From: Variimorphobacter saccharofermentans
GTDB taxonomy: Bacteria > Bacillota > Clostridia > Lachnospirales > Lachnospiraceae
Length of the DNA: 64,000 nucleotides
Direction of reading: 5' to 3'
NCBI RefSeq assembly: GCF_014174405.1
Contig: NZ_JACEGA010000001.1
Location: 1,579,001 to 1,643,000 of the forward strand
Shown here one piece after another: positions 43,658 through 51,977 of the stretch. The notes below the pieces were generated by a model, which was given only the letters and a program-made list of their open reading frames with translations, was not told the origin of the DNA and did not search any database. Made by a program: the position numbers and the translations under genes. Numbering within the stretch: position 1 is the first letter of the stretch; each line of letters begins with the position of its first letter.

Positions 43658-45259
43658 ATGTTTAAAATATTGCTAGCGGATGACGAAGGAATTGTTACAG
43701 ATACCTTGAAATTTATTATAAATAAGAATTTTCCAGATCAATGCATTGTGGAGAGTGCGGCATCTGGAAGAAGTGTAATTGAATTAGCCGAAACATTTAA
43801 ACCGGATATTGCATTTATGGATATTCAGATGCCAGGTATTAATGGCATTGATGCTATGAAGGAAATTAGAAAAACCAATCACTCTGTGATTTTTATTATT
43901 ATGACGGCATATGATAAGTTCAATTATGCAAAACAAGCAATCAACCTTAGGGTATTGGAGTATTTAACTAAGCCCGTGAGCCAGCAGAGTATTGTAAGTA
44001 TCCTGACAAAAGCTATGTCGATGATAGAAGAAGATCGTAAGAAGAGAATGAACGATTTAATTATTCGGGAAAAATTAGAAACCGTAATTCCGATTATTGA
44101 AGGAGACTTTATCTATGCAATATTGTCTGGGGATGAATTTAACCGGATGGAGGAAAATTATAAAAACCTGCTTAATATTCCAGAGAATTACGGGATGATG
44201 ATGATTTATGAATTTGGAGACTCTATTGAAAATGGAGTATTGACGAATCCGGTTGGTGTTAGTGTAAAAGCGCAAGCATTCTACAATGTCATTAAGGATT
44301 CCATAAAGGATGAGTTTCGATGTGTAGTGGGACCTCTAATGATGAATAGGATCGTAATATTCCTTCCTAGCATGAAACAACAGCTGGATTATGATGAGCG
44401 ATCTGTATTAATTGAAAAGAACAGAAAAATAATCCGTGAACTGGTTAAATCCTTGGATGTGCAGTTTAAAGTGGGGATTGGGTCAGTCACTTCATTACAA
44501 AAACTTTATGATTCCTATCAGGAAGCGTTATCAGCCATTCAGAACAGTAAGGGGCGCGTTGCTCACGTAAAGGACTTACCCATCGGTTGTGAATATGAGG
44601 ACGATTATCCCATAGATATCGAGAAATCCTTATATGACATGATTGAAAAAGGAAATGTGGAGGGCGCAAAGACAGAGGCCAGCCGTTTCTATCATTGGAT
44701 GGTGGAGCATTATCCTGATTGTATGATGGATATTAAGCTCAAGGTATTGGAAACGGTGCTATTTGCCGAACAAAAGGCATTCTTAAGCGGAGGAATGACT
44801 TATTATTTTGAATATCGCAAGAATTACTTAAAGACTATTATTGATATCGATAATTATGAACTGTTATTGAACTGGTTTCTGGATAAGGTTATGGAAGCAA
44901 GCCGTAATATAACCTTGAAGAAGAAAGAACAGGTTAGTGGCACGATTGCTAAGGCAAAGTTATTTATAAAAGAGAATTATCATAAGGATATCTCATTGGA
45001 CGATGTATCCCGAAGCGTTGATATCAGTCCATACTATTTCAGTAAGCTGTTTAAAGATGAGGCGAAGGTGAATTTTATCGATTATCTTACGAATATACGA
45101 ATTGAAAAAGCTAAGGAGTTATTACTTAACCGAGATTTCAGTATTAAAAACATATGTATGGAGATTGGTTTACGTGATCCCAACTATTTCAGCAGGATAT
45201 TTAAAAAGCAGGTGGGACTTACGCCAACCGAATACCGGGAGAATATTAATAGTAAGTAA
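43658..45259 (+). CDS. Response regulator, receiver + AraC HTH
   Basis: 533 residues. Receiver: ADDEG near residues 7-11, phospho-acceptor D55 in AFMDIQMPG, K in EYLTKPVSQ. Long middle region, then an AraC-type DNA-binding domain (about 425-530: ISLDDVSRSVDISPYYFSKLF, ICMEIGLRDPNYFSRIFKK, GLTPTEYRE). GGAGGT lies upstream of the ATG. It is probably the activator of the adjoining xylF-xylG-xylH genes; the candidate site is in the leader at about 46.38-46.56 kb. Confidence 0.93.
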   Translation: MFKILLADDEGIVTDTLKFIINKNFPDQCIVESAASGRSVIELAETFKPDIAFMDIQMPGINGIDAMKEIRKTNHSVIFIIMTAYDKFNYAKQAINLRVLEYLTKPVSQQSIVSILTKAMSMIEEDRKKRMNDLIIREKLETVIPIIEGDFIYAILSGDEFNRMEENYKNLLNIPENYGMMMIYEFGDSIENGVLTNPVGVSVKAQAFYNVIKDSIKDEFRCVVGPLMMNRIVIFLPSMKQQLDYDERSVLIEKNRKIIRELVKSLDVQFKVGIGSVTSLQKLYDSYQEALSAIQNSKGRVAHVKDLPIGCEYEDDYPIDIEKSLYDMIEKGNVEGAKTEASRFYHWMVEHYPDCMMDIKLKVLETVLFAEQKAFLSGGMTYYFEYRKNYLKTIIDIDNYELLLNWFLDKVMEASRNITLKKKEQVSGTIAKAKLFIKENYHKDISLDDVSRSVDISPYYFSKLFKDEAKVNFIDYLTNIRIEKAKELLLNRDFSIKNICMEIGLRDPNYFSRIFKKQVGLTPTEYRENINSK

Positions 45260-45273
45260 AGGAGAGGGTTTTT

Positions 45274-46320
45274 ACGAAGGGAAAATGGATTTGGATATGT
45301 GTGATTTTGCTAGTCACTTTATGCGGATGTAGTTCAAAAGAGGAGGAAGCGAATACAACCAGAACCTATGAGGATAAGATAAAGATCGGCATCTCCTTTG
45401 ATTCCTTTGTAATAGAACGATGGCAAAGGGATCGGGATGTGTTTGTATCAACAGCGCAGGATCTGGGAGCTGAAGTCAATGTTCAGAATGCGAATGGAGA
45501 TACGGAGGAGCAAATTAATCAAATTCAGTATTTTATTGATAAAAAGGTAGATGTAATAGTGCTAATTGCAACAGACTCAGAGGCTTTCAGCAAAATTTTG
45601 AAGCAGGCAAAGGATGCAGGAATTACCATAATAGCCTATGATCGACTGGTTCGTAATGCAGCAGTGGACTTATATATTTCCTTTGATAATGAAGAGGTTG
45701 GAAGATTAATGGGTGAAACTCTGGTAAAGGGTGTTCCAGAGGGAGGAAATATTGTAACGATATTCGGCTCACCCTCCGATCATAATGTAACACTGGTAGA
45801 AAAAGGATTTACGGAAGCGATGGAGGGAAAGGAGTATAATATCATTTATACCACCTATGCTCCAAACTGGCTGGCTGAGGAAGCATTTAATGCTATTAAT
45901 TGTGCTCTTACGATTAATCCGAAGATTGATGGAGTACTATGCGGGAATGACGACTTGGCAAGTCAGGCGGTTAAAGCATTATCCGAAAACCGTCTGGCAG
46001 GTAAAGTGGTAATCACAGGTCAGGATGCAGATCTGGCGGCTTGCCAAAGAATCGTAGAAGGAACCCAAACGATGACTGTTTATAAGCCCGTTGATAAATT
46101 AGCAAAAGCTGCAGCACAATATGCTGTAATGTTAGCAAAGGGAAAGAACATATCAGTCACCACAACAATAAATGATGGGACGAACGAGGTTCCCTATGTA
46201 AAGCTGGAACCCATTGCGGTAACGAAGGATAATATCTATGATGTGATTATTAAAGGCGGGTTTCAAAAGGAGGAGGAGGTATACTTAAATGTTCCGAATC
46301 CGACAGAAGATTTAGAATAG
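45274..46320 (+). CDS. Sugar-binding lipoprotein, XylF-like; probable ACG start
   Basis: A D-xylose/ribose-type binding protein: KIGISFDSFVIERWQRDRDVF, VDVIVLIATDSE, IIAYDRL, ISFDNEEVGRLMGE, VLCGNDDLASQ and VVITGQDADLAA all match XylF-like proteins. The lipobox is LCGC. The only standard in-frame start, GTG 45301, leaves a 12-residue signal without positive charge and has no ribosome site. Reading back, the frame TKGKWIWICVILLVTLCGC from an ACG at 45274 supplies a textbook lipoprotein signal, with AAAGGAGAGG about six bases upstream. So initiation at ACG, or an ATG mutated or misread as ACG, is likely. It follows the response regulator by 14 bases. Confidence 0.8.
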   Translation, partial: TKGKWIWICVILLVTLCGCSSKEEEANTTRTYEDKIKIGISFDSFVIERWQRDRDVFVSTAQDLGAEVNVQNANGDTEEQINQIQYFIDKKVDVIVLIATDSEAFSKILKQAKDAGITIIAYDRLVRNAAVDLYISFDNEEVGRLMGETLVKGVPEGGNIVTIFGSPSDHNVTLVEKGFTEAMEGKEYNIIYTTYAPNWLAEEAFNAINCALTINPKIDGVLCGNDDLASQAVKALSENRLAGKVVITGQDADLAACQRIVEGTQTMTVYKPVDKLAKAAAQYAVMLAKGKNISVTTTINDGTNEVPYVKLEPIAVTKDNIYDVIIKGGFQKEEEVYLNVPNPTEDLE

Positions 46321-46333
46321 AATCCGATTCCGG

Positions 46334-46379
46334 AAAATGCTAATGCTAGTATATTTTTTTTATGCATTAGCATTTTTTT
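46334..46379 (+). terminator. Terminator after the sensor cluster
   Basis: 13-bp stem AAAATGCTAATGC / GCATTAGCATTTT (46334-46346 with 46364-46376), T-rich loop and T-run to 46379. It separates the sensor genes from xylF. Confidence 0.85.
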
Positions 46380-46475
46380 ATTATTGTATAAGATGGTCAA
46401 ACCTAATGATAAAAATATGCGGTTTGTCGCAATTAATTCCAGACATATCTATGATACGATGAGCAGGTAAATTAA

Positions 46476-46535
46476 AGTGATTTGCAGCTCTGAAGTACAC
46501 TTCGTTTATGAGATGCGGCAGACATTCAAATCACT
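46476..46535 (+). other. Folded leader upstream of xylF
   Basis: A perfect 9-bp stem AGTGATTTG/CAAATCACT (46476-46484 with 46527-46535) encloses 42 bases with a small GAAG-TACA-CTTC hairpin. It ends 14 bases before GGGAGGA of xylF. It could be a regulatory leader; not matched to any known class. Confidence 0.35.
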
Positions 46536-46562
46536 CATCATATTATTTGGGAGGATTAGGTT

Positions 46563-47657
46563 ATGAAAAGAAAATTGATTACTATCTTGTTATGTATCTC
46601 AGTAATTTCCACAATGCTTGTTGGCTGTGGAACCAAGACAACAACATCACCTTCATCATCAGGCAACAGTACTGGTAAGAAAATTGGTGTTGCAATGCCT
46701 ACAAAGGATTTGCAGCGTTGGAACCAGGACGGCGCTAACATGAAAAAGTCACTGGAAGAAGCAGGCTATGAAGTAGATCTGCAATATGCAAATAACGATA
46801 TTTCCACACAGGTTTCTCAGATTGAGAACATGATTACCAGTGGATGCGATGCTTTAGTTATTGCTTCCATCGATGGTGGATCTCTTGGAACAGTATTAGC
46901 AGAAGCAAAGAACAAGAACCTTCCTGTTATTGCTTATGACCGCCTTATCATGGGAACAGATGCAGTATCCTATTATGCAACCTTTGATAACTACATGGTA
47001 GGTACCATTCAAGGCAATTATATTGTTGATAAATTAGATCTTGAAAATCAGGCAGGTCCTTTTAATATTGAATTATTCACCGGTTCACCGGATGATAACA
47101 ATGCACGCTTTTTCTTTGGTGGAGCAATGGATGTTCTGAATCCTTATATCGAAAGCGGAAAACTGAATGTGGTTTCCGGACAGAAGGAATTTGAAGAAGT
47201 AGCAACCTTGAACTGGTCAACTGAAGAAGCACAGAAGAGAATGGAAAACCTGATCACAGCCTATTATGCTGATGGAACTAAGTTGGATGTAGTATTATCC
47301 TCCAATGACTCCTGTGCAATTGGTATTAGCAACGCATTAGTAAATGCAGGCTATACCAAAGATAACTTCCCTGTATTAACTGGACAGGACTGTGATATCA
47401 CATCTGTAAAGAATATCCTTGCAGGAACACAGTCCATGTCAATATTTAAAGATACCCGTACATTAGCTTCCAAGGTTGTAGAGATGGTTAATCAAATCAT
47501 GAAGGGTGAAAAAGTTTCCGTAAACGATGAAAAAACCTACGATAACGGAACTGGTATTATTCCTACCTATCTTTGTGAGCCTGTATTTGCTGATGTAAAT
47601 AATTACAAAGAGCTATTGATTGATTCAGGATATTACACCGAGGATCAGTTAAAATAA
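46563..47657 (+). CDS. xylF: D-xylose-type ABC transporter substrate-binding lipoprotein
   Basis: 364 residues. Lipobox LVGC with anchor Cys22, then a Thr/Ser-rich linker and a Peripla_BP_4 domain: KKIGVAMPTKDLQRWNQDGANM, CDALVIASIDGGSL, VIAYDRLIMGTDAVSYYATFDN, VVLSSNDSCAIGI and PVLTGQDCDITSV. These segments match XylF/ChvE-type proteins that bind xylose, galactose or glucose. Codons are strongly optimised, suggesting abundant protein. Its partner ATPase and permease follow after a 160-base gap rich in hairpins. The symbol is by family resemblance; the sugar is not proven. Confidence 0.87.
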   Translation: MKRKLITILLCISVISTMLVGCGTKTTTSPSSSGNSTGKKIGVAMPTKDLQRWNQDGANMKKSLEEAGYEVDLQYANNDISTQVSQIENMITSGCDALVIASIDGGSLGTVLAEAKNKNLPVIAYDRLIMGTDAVSYYATFDNYMVGTIQGNYIVDKLDLENQAGPFNIELFTGSPDDNNARFFFGGAMDVLNPYIESGKLNVVSGQKEFEEVATLNWSTEEAQKRMENLITAYYADGTKLDVVLSSNDSCAIGISNALVNAGYTKDNFPVLTGQDCDITSVKNILAGTQSMSIFKDTRTLASKVVEMVNQIMKGEKVSVNDEKTYDNGTGIIPTYLCEPVFADVNNYKELLIDSGYYTEDQLK

Positions 47658-47670
47658 TCAACATGAAAAA

Positions 47671-47704
47671 GGGTGTTGTAGAAACGTAACTCCTGCAGCA
47701 CCCT
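47671..47704 (+). other. Hairpin after xylF
   Basis: 9-bp stem (about 47670-47678 with 47696-47704, one G-T pair) starting AGGGTGTTG. No T-run. It probably protects the xylF message from 3' decay. Confidence 0.5.
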
Positions 47705-47714
47705 AAAATGCATG

Positions 47715-47789
47715 ACGATAGAAAGTTCTCTTTGTGAGCTTTCTATCGTATATAGCAAATAGAAAGCTCGAAAAGAGAACTTTCTATCG
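47715..47789 (+). other. Palindrome of palindromes between xylF and xylG
   Basis: Two alternative folds are possible. Local: an 11-bp hairpin (47715-47725 with 47739-47749) and an 8-bp hairpin (47759-47766 with 47780-47787). Long-range: 47716-47746 pairs with 47759-47789 at 29 of 31 positions. It ends 14 bases before the run GGGAGGAGGAG that serves the xylG start. Confidence 0.7.
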
Positions 47790-47817
47790 TATTGTGATTA
47801 GTGGGAGGAGGAGTACC

Positions 47818-49356
47818 TTGGCTAACATTTTATTGGAAATGAAGAATATAACCAAACGCTTCCCCGGAGTGAAGGCACTGGATAATGTGAATCTTAAGGT
47901 GGAGGAAGGAGAAATACATGCTCTAGTCGGTGAAAATGGTGCCGGAAAATCAACCTTAATGAATATACTGAGTGGAATTTATCCTTATGGAAGCTATGAA
48001 GGAGATATTCTGTATGACGGAGAAGAATGCAGATTTAGTGGTATTACAGACAGTGAAAAGAAAGGGATAGCAATTATCCATCAGGAGCTTGCTTTGATCC
48101 CATTTATGTCAATCAGCGAAAATATCTTCCTTGGTAATGAGAGAGGTACCCGATATCGTATTGATTGGGAGGAAACCGATCATAAGGCCAAGGATTTATT
48201 AAATACGGTAGGCTTATTGGAGAATCCTAGAACTTTGATTAAGGATATCGGGGTTGGAAAACAGCAGTTAGTAGAAATTGCGAAAGCGTTGGCGAAGAAT
48301 GTGAGGCTGTTGATTCTGGATGAGCCAACTGCTTCTTTGAATGAAGCGGATTCCCGTAAGCTTTTGGATTTGCTTCTTTCTTTCAAGGAGAAGGGCTTAA
48401 CTTCTATCATAATATCCCATAAGCTGAATGAGATTTCCTACATAGCAGATAAAATTACTATTCTGCGTGACGGAGCTACGATTGAAACCCTTGATAATAA
48501 AGCAGAAGTAATATCTGAGGAACGTATTATAAAGGGAATGGTTGGACGTACCATGACGGATCGCTTTCCAAAGCGAAATGAGACAGCATCAGATAAAATC
48601 AGTTTTGAGGTTAAAAACTGGAATGTATATCATCCGATTTATGAAGGACGGAAGGTAGTGGACAATGTATCACTTTATGTTCGTCGAGGAGAGGTAGTTG
48701 GAATTGCCGGGCTTATGGGTGCTGGTCGTACGGAGCTTGCCCTAAGTATATTTGGAAAAAGCTATGGTGTTAACATTAGCGGAACTTTAATCATTGACGG
48801 TAAAGAAGTGAAGCTGCAGAATGCTCATAAGGCGATAGAGAATGGACTGGCTTATATTACCGAGGATCGAAAAGGGGATGGATTAATATTAACCAATCCG
48901 ATTAGGGTTAATACGACCCTTGCTGGAATGGAAAAAGTCAGCCGTAAAGGAATTGTTGATCATAACGAGGAAAATAGAGCTACTAAAAATTATATAGAGA
49001 AACTAAGAACAAAATGTACCTCTATAGAACAGGATGTTGGGAACTTAAGCGGAGGTAATCAGCAAAAGGTCTTAATTAGTAAATGGATGTTTACTGATCC
49101 CGATATTATGATACTTGATGAGCCGACACGAGGAATCGATGTTGGGGCCAAATATGAGATTTATTGTATCATCAATCAATTGGTGGCAGAAGGAAAATCG
49201 ATCTTAATGATTTCTTCCGAACTTCCTGAGTTAATTGGTATGTGCGATCGCATATATGTTATGAATGAAGGAAGAATCGTGGGTGAAGTCATGAAAGAGG
49301 ATGCGACACAGGAACTCATTATGGGTCAAATACTGAAATCAAGTAAAGGAGTATAA
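47818..49356 (+). CDS. xylG: Sugar ABC transporter ATPase, two domains
   Basis: 512 residues from TTG 47818, set by GGGAGGAGGAG; the frame extends to 47734 through the hairpin region without a site. Two fused ABC domains of the RbsA/XylG/MglA kind: first [33 protein letters not shown]; second with a degenerate Walker A ([10 protein letters not shown]), [14 protein letters not shown] and [17 protein letters not shown]. It powers pentose or hexose import with the next gene. It is spaced two bases from xylH. Confidence 0.92.
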   Translation: MANILLEMKNITKRFPGVKALDNVNLKVEEGEIHALVGENGAGKSTLMNILSGIYPYGSYEGDILYDGEECRFSGITDSEKKGIAIIHQELALIPFMSISENIFLGNERGTRYRIDWEETDHKAKDLLNTVGLLENPRTLIKDIGVGKQQLVEIAKALAKNVRLLILDEPTASLNEADSRKLLDLLLSFKEKGLTSIIISHKLNEISYIADKITILRDGATIETLDNKAEVISEERIIKGMVGRTMTDRFPKRNETASDKISFEVKNWNVYHPIYEGRKVVDNVSLYVRRGEVVGIAGLMGAGRTELALSIFGKSYGVNISGTLIIDGKEVKLQNAHKAIENGLAYITEDRKGDGLILTNPIRVNTTLAGMEKVSRKGIVDHNEENRATKNYIEKLRTKCTSIEQDVGNLSGGNQQKVLISKWMFTDPDIMILDEPTRGIDVGAKYEIYCIINQLVAEGKSILMISSELPELIGMCDRIYVMNEGRIVGEVMKEDATQELIMGQILKSSKGV

Positions 49357-49358
49357 GG

Positions 49359-50516
49359 ATGAATAAAGGAAAGGATTTACTCAAAAAAAATTCAATGCTG
49401 ATAGCATTGCTTATAGTAACCTTGTTTTTTACCTGGCAAACAGGAGGAACCTTATTGGTACCTCAGAATGTGACTAATCTAATTGCACAAAACGGATATG
49501 TAGTAGTTCTGGCAGTTGGTATGCTGATTTGTATCATTACAGGAGGAAATATCGACTTATCAGTAGGATCAATCGTAGCTTTAGTTGGAGCTTTGGCCGG
49601 AACCCTGATTGTGACAAAAGGAATGAACATCTGGCTGTCCATCATTATCTGTCTTGCTGTTGGTATCCTAATAGGAGCATGGCAGGGTTTTTGGATCGCA
49701 TACATAAGAATTCCGGCATTTATTGTAACACTGGCCGGCATGCTGCTATGGAGAGGCGTGGCGTTAATTATATTGGATGGATTGACTATCTCACCATTCC
49801 CTGCAGAATACCTCAATATTTTTAATAGCTATATTCCTGATATCTTTGGTGGATCAATTAATATTCTGTGTATTTTGATTGGTGTAATGGTATGTGTCAT
49901 TTATATTGTATTACAGGTTATCTCCTTAATGAATAAGAAAAAAAGGGATAATCAGACAGGACCAGTGTCAATGATCCTGTTAAGATCGGCTATTATCTGT
50001 ATTGTAATAATGGCAGCTGCATTTTCAATGGCATACTATAAAGGTATTCCCGCCATTCTTATCTTACTGGCAATTGTTGTAGTAGTGTATTCCTACTATA
50101 CAACGAAAACGGTACCAGGACGTTACCTGTATGCCATGGGTGGCAACGAGAAGGCAGCGAAACTCAGCGGTATTAATACAAACAAAGTATTATTCTTTTC
50201 CTATGTTAATATGGCGTTTCTAAGTGCAGTTGCAGCTTTAATCTGTGTCTCAAGATTCAATTCCGCTGCACCGACTACCGGTACGAACTATGAAATGGAT
50301 GCTATTGGATCCTGCTTTATTGGAGGTGCCTCAGCATATGGTGGTACGGGAAGTGTCTCAGGGGTAGTAATTGGAGCAATCTTTATGGGTGTAATTAATA
50401 ATGGTATGTCAATTATGGGTATTGACACCAATGTACAAAAGGTTGTTAAGGGAGCAGTGCTTCTGGCAGCGGTTGCTTTTGATGTGCTATCGAAAAGAAG
50501 AAGAAAGTCAGAATAA
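49359..50516 (+). CDS. xylH: Sugar ABC transporter permease
   Basis: 385 residues, about ten membrane helices, BPD_transp_2 family. Marks include ICIITGGNIDLSVGSIVALVG, AYIRIPAFIVTLAGMLLWRG (the conserved cytoplasmic loop) and AIGSCFIGGASAYGGTGSVSG. Length fits XylH (about 390) rather than RbsC (about 320), which supports the xylose-type assignment. It starts two bases after the xylG stop, with AAGGAG upstream. Confidence 0.92.
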   Translation: MNKGKDLLKKNSMLIALLIVTLFFTWQTGGTLLVPQNVTNLIAQNGYVVVLAVGMLICIITGGNIDLSVGSIVALVGALAGTLIVTKGMNIWLSIIICLAVGILIGAWQGFWIAYIRIPAFIVTLAGMLLWRGVALIILDGLTISPFPAEYLNIFNSYIPDIFGGSINILCILIGVMVCVIYIVLQVISLMNKKKRDNQTGPVSMILLRSAIICIVIMAAAFSMAYYKGIPAILILLAIVVVVYSYYTTKTVPGRYLYAMGGNEKAAKLSGINTNKVLFFSYVNMAFLSAVAALICVSRFNSAAPTTGTNYEMDAIGSCFIGGASAYGGTGSVSGVVIGAIFMGVINNGMSIMGIDTNVQKVVKGAVLLAAVAFDVLSKRRRKSE

Positions 50517-50533
50517 AGAGGTTCTCCTTTGAT

Positions 50534-50602
50534 TTGTTTTCTATTTTTGTATTATTTTTCAAATATGGGAAATAATAAAGATGATTTTGAAATAGAAAAC
50601 AA
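50534..50602 (+). other. Inverted repeat in front of the accessory lipoprotein
   Basis: A perfect 13-bp inverted repeat TTGTTTTCTATTT / AAATAGAAAACAA (50534-50546 with 50590-50602), separated by 43 bases. The right arm ends where the ribosome site AAGGAGG begins, so folding could modulate translation of the lipoprotein gene. Confidence 0.5.
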
Positions 50603-50613
50603 GGAGGATTTTC

Positions 50614-51270
50614 ATGAAAACAAAAGCATTTTGTTTGTTATTATTATTAAGTTTAATTCTTGTAGGATGTGGAAAAAAGGACAAAGGTGACAATACTGCG
50701 ACTCCGGGTGCATCATCTCCTACTGTTGCACCTACACAGGCAGCTACTACAGCACCTACAACAGCTCCGACAGAAACTCCAGTAGCAACCACAGCACCGC
50801 AGGCCACACAGGCGGCAAGTGATACGGATGCAGTAACCACTGCCTCTATTGTGAATGATCAAGAGGGCTTTCTCAATGCAATCGGAACCAACGGAACCTG
50901 GATTATATGTCTACTCAATGATTTAACCATTGATAAGGAAATTGCTCTGGAAGGAGAGTTCAAGAATGGGAAGAAGGATGATGCTGGTAATGAGATCATT
51001 CAAAGAAAGGTTGCTCTCTACTCCCAGGATGCGGACCGCAATATTACTGCCAGATATACTCTGACAGCACCGAAATTTACCATTCTCAGTCCTCAGGCTA
51101 GTATACAGCATGGTACCTTTAAGGGGGATTTATATGTAGGAGTAAAGGATTTTAAGCTAGTAGATACTACTGTGGATGGAAATGTCTATTTTATGACAGA
51201 GGAAGCAAAGTCCACATTTACAATGGATGAAACAAGTAAGGTAACTGGTAAGCAGGAAATGCAGAAATAG
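50614..51270 (+). CDS. Lipoprotein with Thr/Ala/Pro linker, unknown
   Basis: 218 residues. Signal and lipobox LVGC (anchor Cys19), then a low-complexity stalk of about 50 residues rich in T, A and P (residues about 27-75), which suggests a cell-surface protein extended from the membrane. The C-terminal part (about 78-215) alternates short beta strands (GTWIICLLNDLTIDKEIALEG, KFTILSPQASIQHG, LVDTTVDGNVYF) in the manner of a small beta-helix, as in surface carbohydrate-associated proteins. I do not recognise the family. It follows xylH by about 100 bases, so it may be an accessory part of the sugar-uptake locus. Confidence 0.7.
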   Translation: MKTKAFCLLLLLSLILVGCGKKDKGDNTATPGASSPTVAPTQAATTAPTTAPTETPVATTAPQATQAASDTDAVTTASIVNDQEGFLNAIGTNGTWIICLLNDLTIDKEIALEGEFKNGKKDDAGNEIIQRKVALYSQDADRNITARYTLTAPKFTILSPQASIQHGTFKGDLYVGVKDFKLVDTTVDGNVYFMTEEAKSTFTMDETSKVTGKQEMQK

Positions 51271-51372
51271 TTACTGGTTGCGTTTACGCTAACATGACAA
51301 TTTACTATTTGTTCTGAGAGCAAATGATTAAGTGTAAGGAATTATGAAGTTATAAAATACCAATATATAGCA

Positions 51373-51415
51373 ATAGCACTGGGTTTGATATTATATTAAT
51401 CGAGCCCAGTGCTAT
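51373..51415 (+). terminator. Terminator of the xylose transport operon
   Basis: 13-bp stem ATAGCACTGGGTT / AGCCCAGTGCTAT (51373-51385 with 51403-51415) followed by a weak GTTATTTG tail. Confidence 0.65.
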
Positions 51416-51565
51416 GTTATTTGAATACCATCAATTTCAAATCTCATATATTTCTTGTACAGGCATATACTATCGTGATAAAATAAATTGGTTTATATTG
51501 AGAAGCTATTAATGATGATAAAGTATCAGCGCTTCAAAGAATATCCTGTAAGGAGGAAAAATGAG

Positions 51566-51883
51566 ATGAATGAAGAGCTTGGACAAATCGATGCAGACTT
51601 AAAGGGATTGTTTGTAGAATCTAAAATAGAGGAAATGAATCAGTTTTTACAGGAACAGCCGGATAATACCGTAAAGGAATTATGTGATTATAATTGGAAT
51701 ATTATCAAAAAGTATTATGACACGGAACGATTTGATCTCTTATTCCAGCATTTTACGTTTGTAGCCTATACCTGTTTTATGGTGGAATACTCATACAAAC
51801 GCGGATTAATTCTTGACGAGGTATTTCAGATTATGATGATGGTCTATAATGATATCTATGAATTGAAAAGGTCGCAACATTGA
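51566..51883 (+). CDS. Hypothetical helical protein
   Basis: 105 residues, not recognised. It looks all-helical, with an acidic beginning (MNEELGQIDADLKGLF), a coiled-coil-like middle and an aromatic- and methionine-rich segment (FVAYTCFMVEYSYKRG, IMMMVYNDIYELK). ATG 51566 has AGGAGG nine bases upstream; the frame runs back to 51488 without a site. A promoter-like pair, TTGTAC (51455-51460) and TAAAAT (51479-51484), with 18 bases between, supports expression. No membrane segment or signal. Confidence 0.55.
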   Translation: MNEELGQIDADLKGLFVESKIEEMNQFLQEQPDNTVKELCDYNWNIIKKYYDTERFDLLFQHFTFVAYTCFMVEYSYKRGLILDEVFQIMMMVYNDIYELKRSQH

Positions 51884-51908
51884 CAAAGTAGGAATTAAAA
51901 TGTAAAAT
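51880..51908 (+). promoter_or_regulatory. Promoter of asnA
   Basis: TTGACA (51880-51885), 17 bases, TAAAAT (51903-51908). The -35 box overlaps the stop codon of the preceding gene. Confidence 0.6.
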
Positions 51909-51977
51909 GTGCTTCGTAAATAATTTTTAGAAAGAAAAATAAGGAAATTTCACAATAGAAGAGAATGGAGGTAGGGT

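Noticed and set aside
45285..45332. ATG at 45285 as the start of the second XylF-like lipoprotein
   Set aside because: It is in the wrong frame and reaches a stop after 15 codons.
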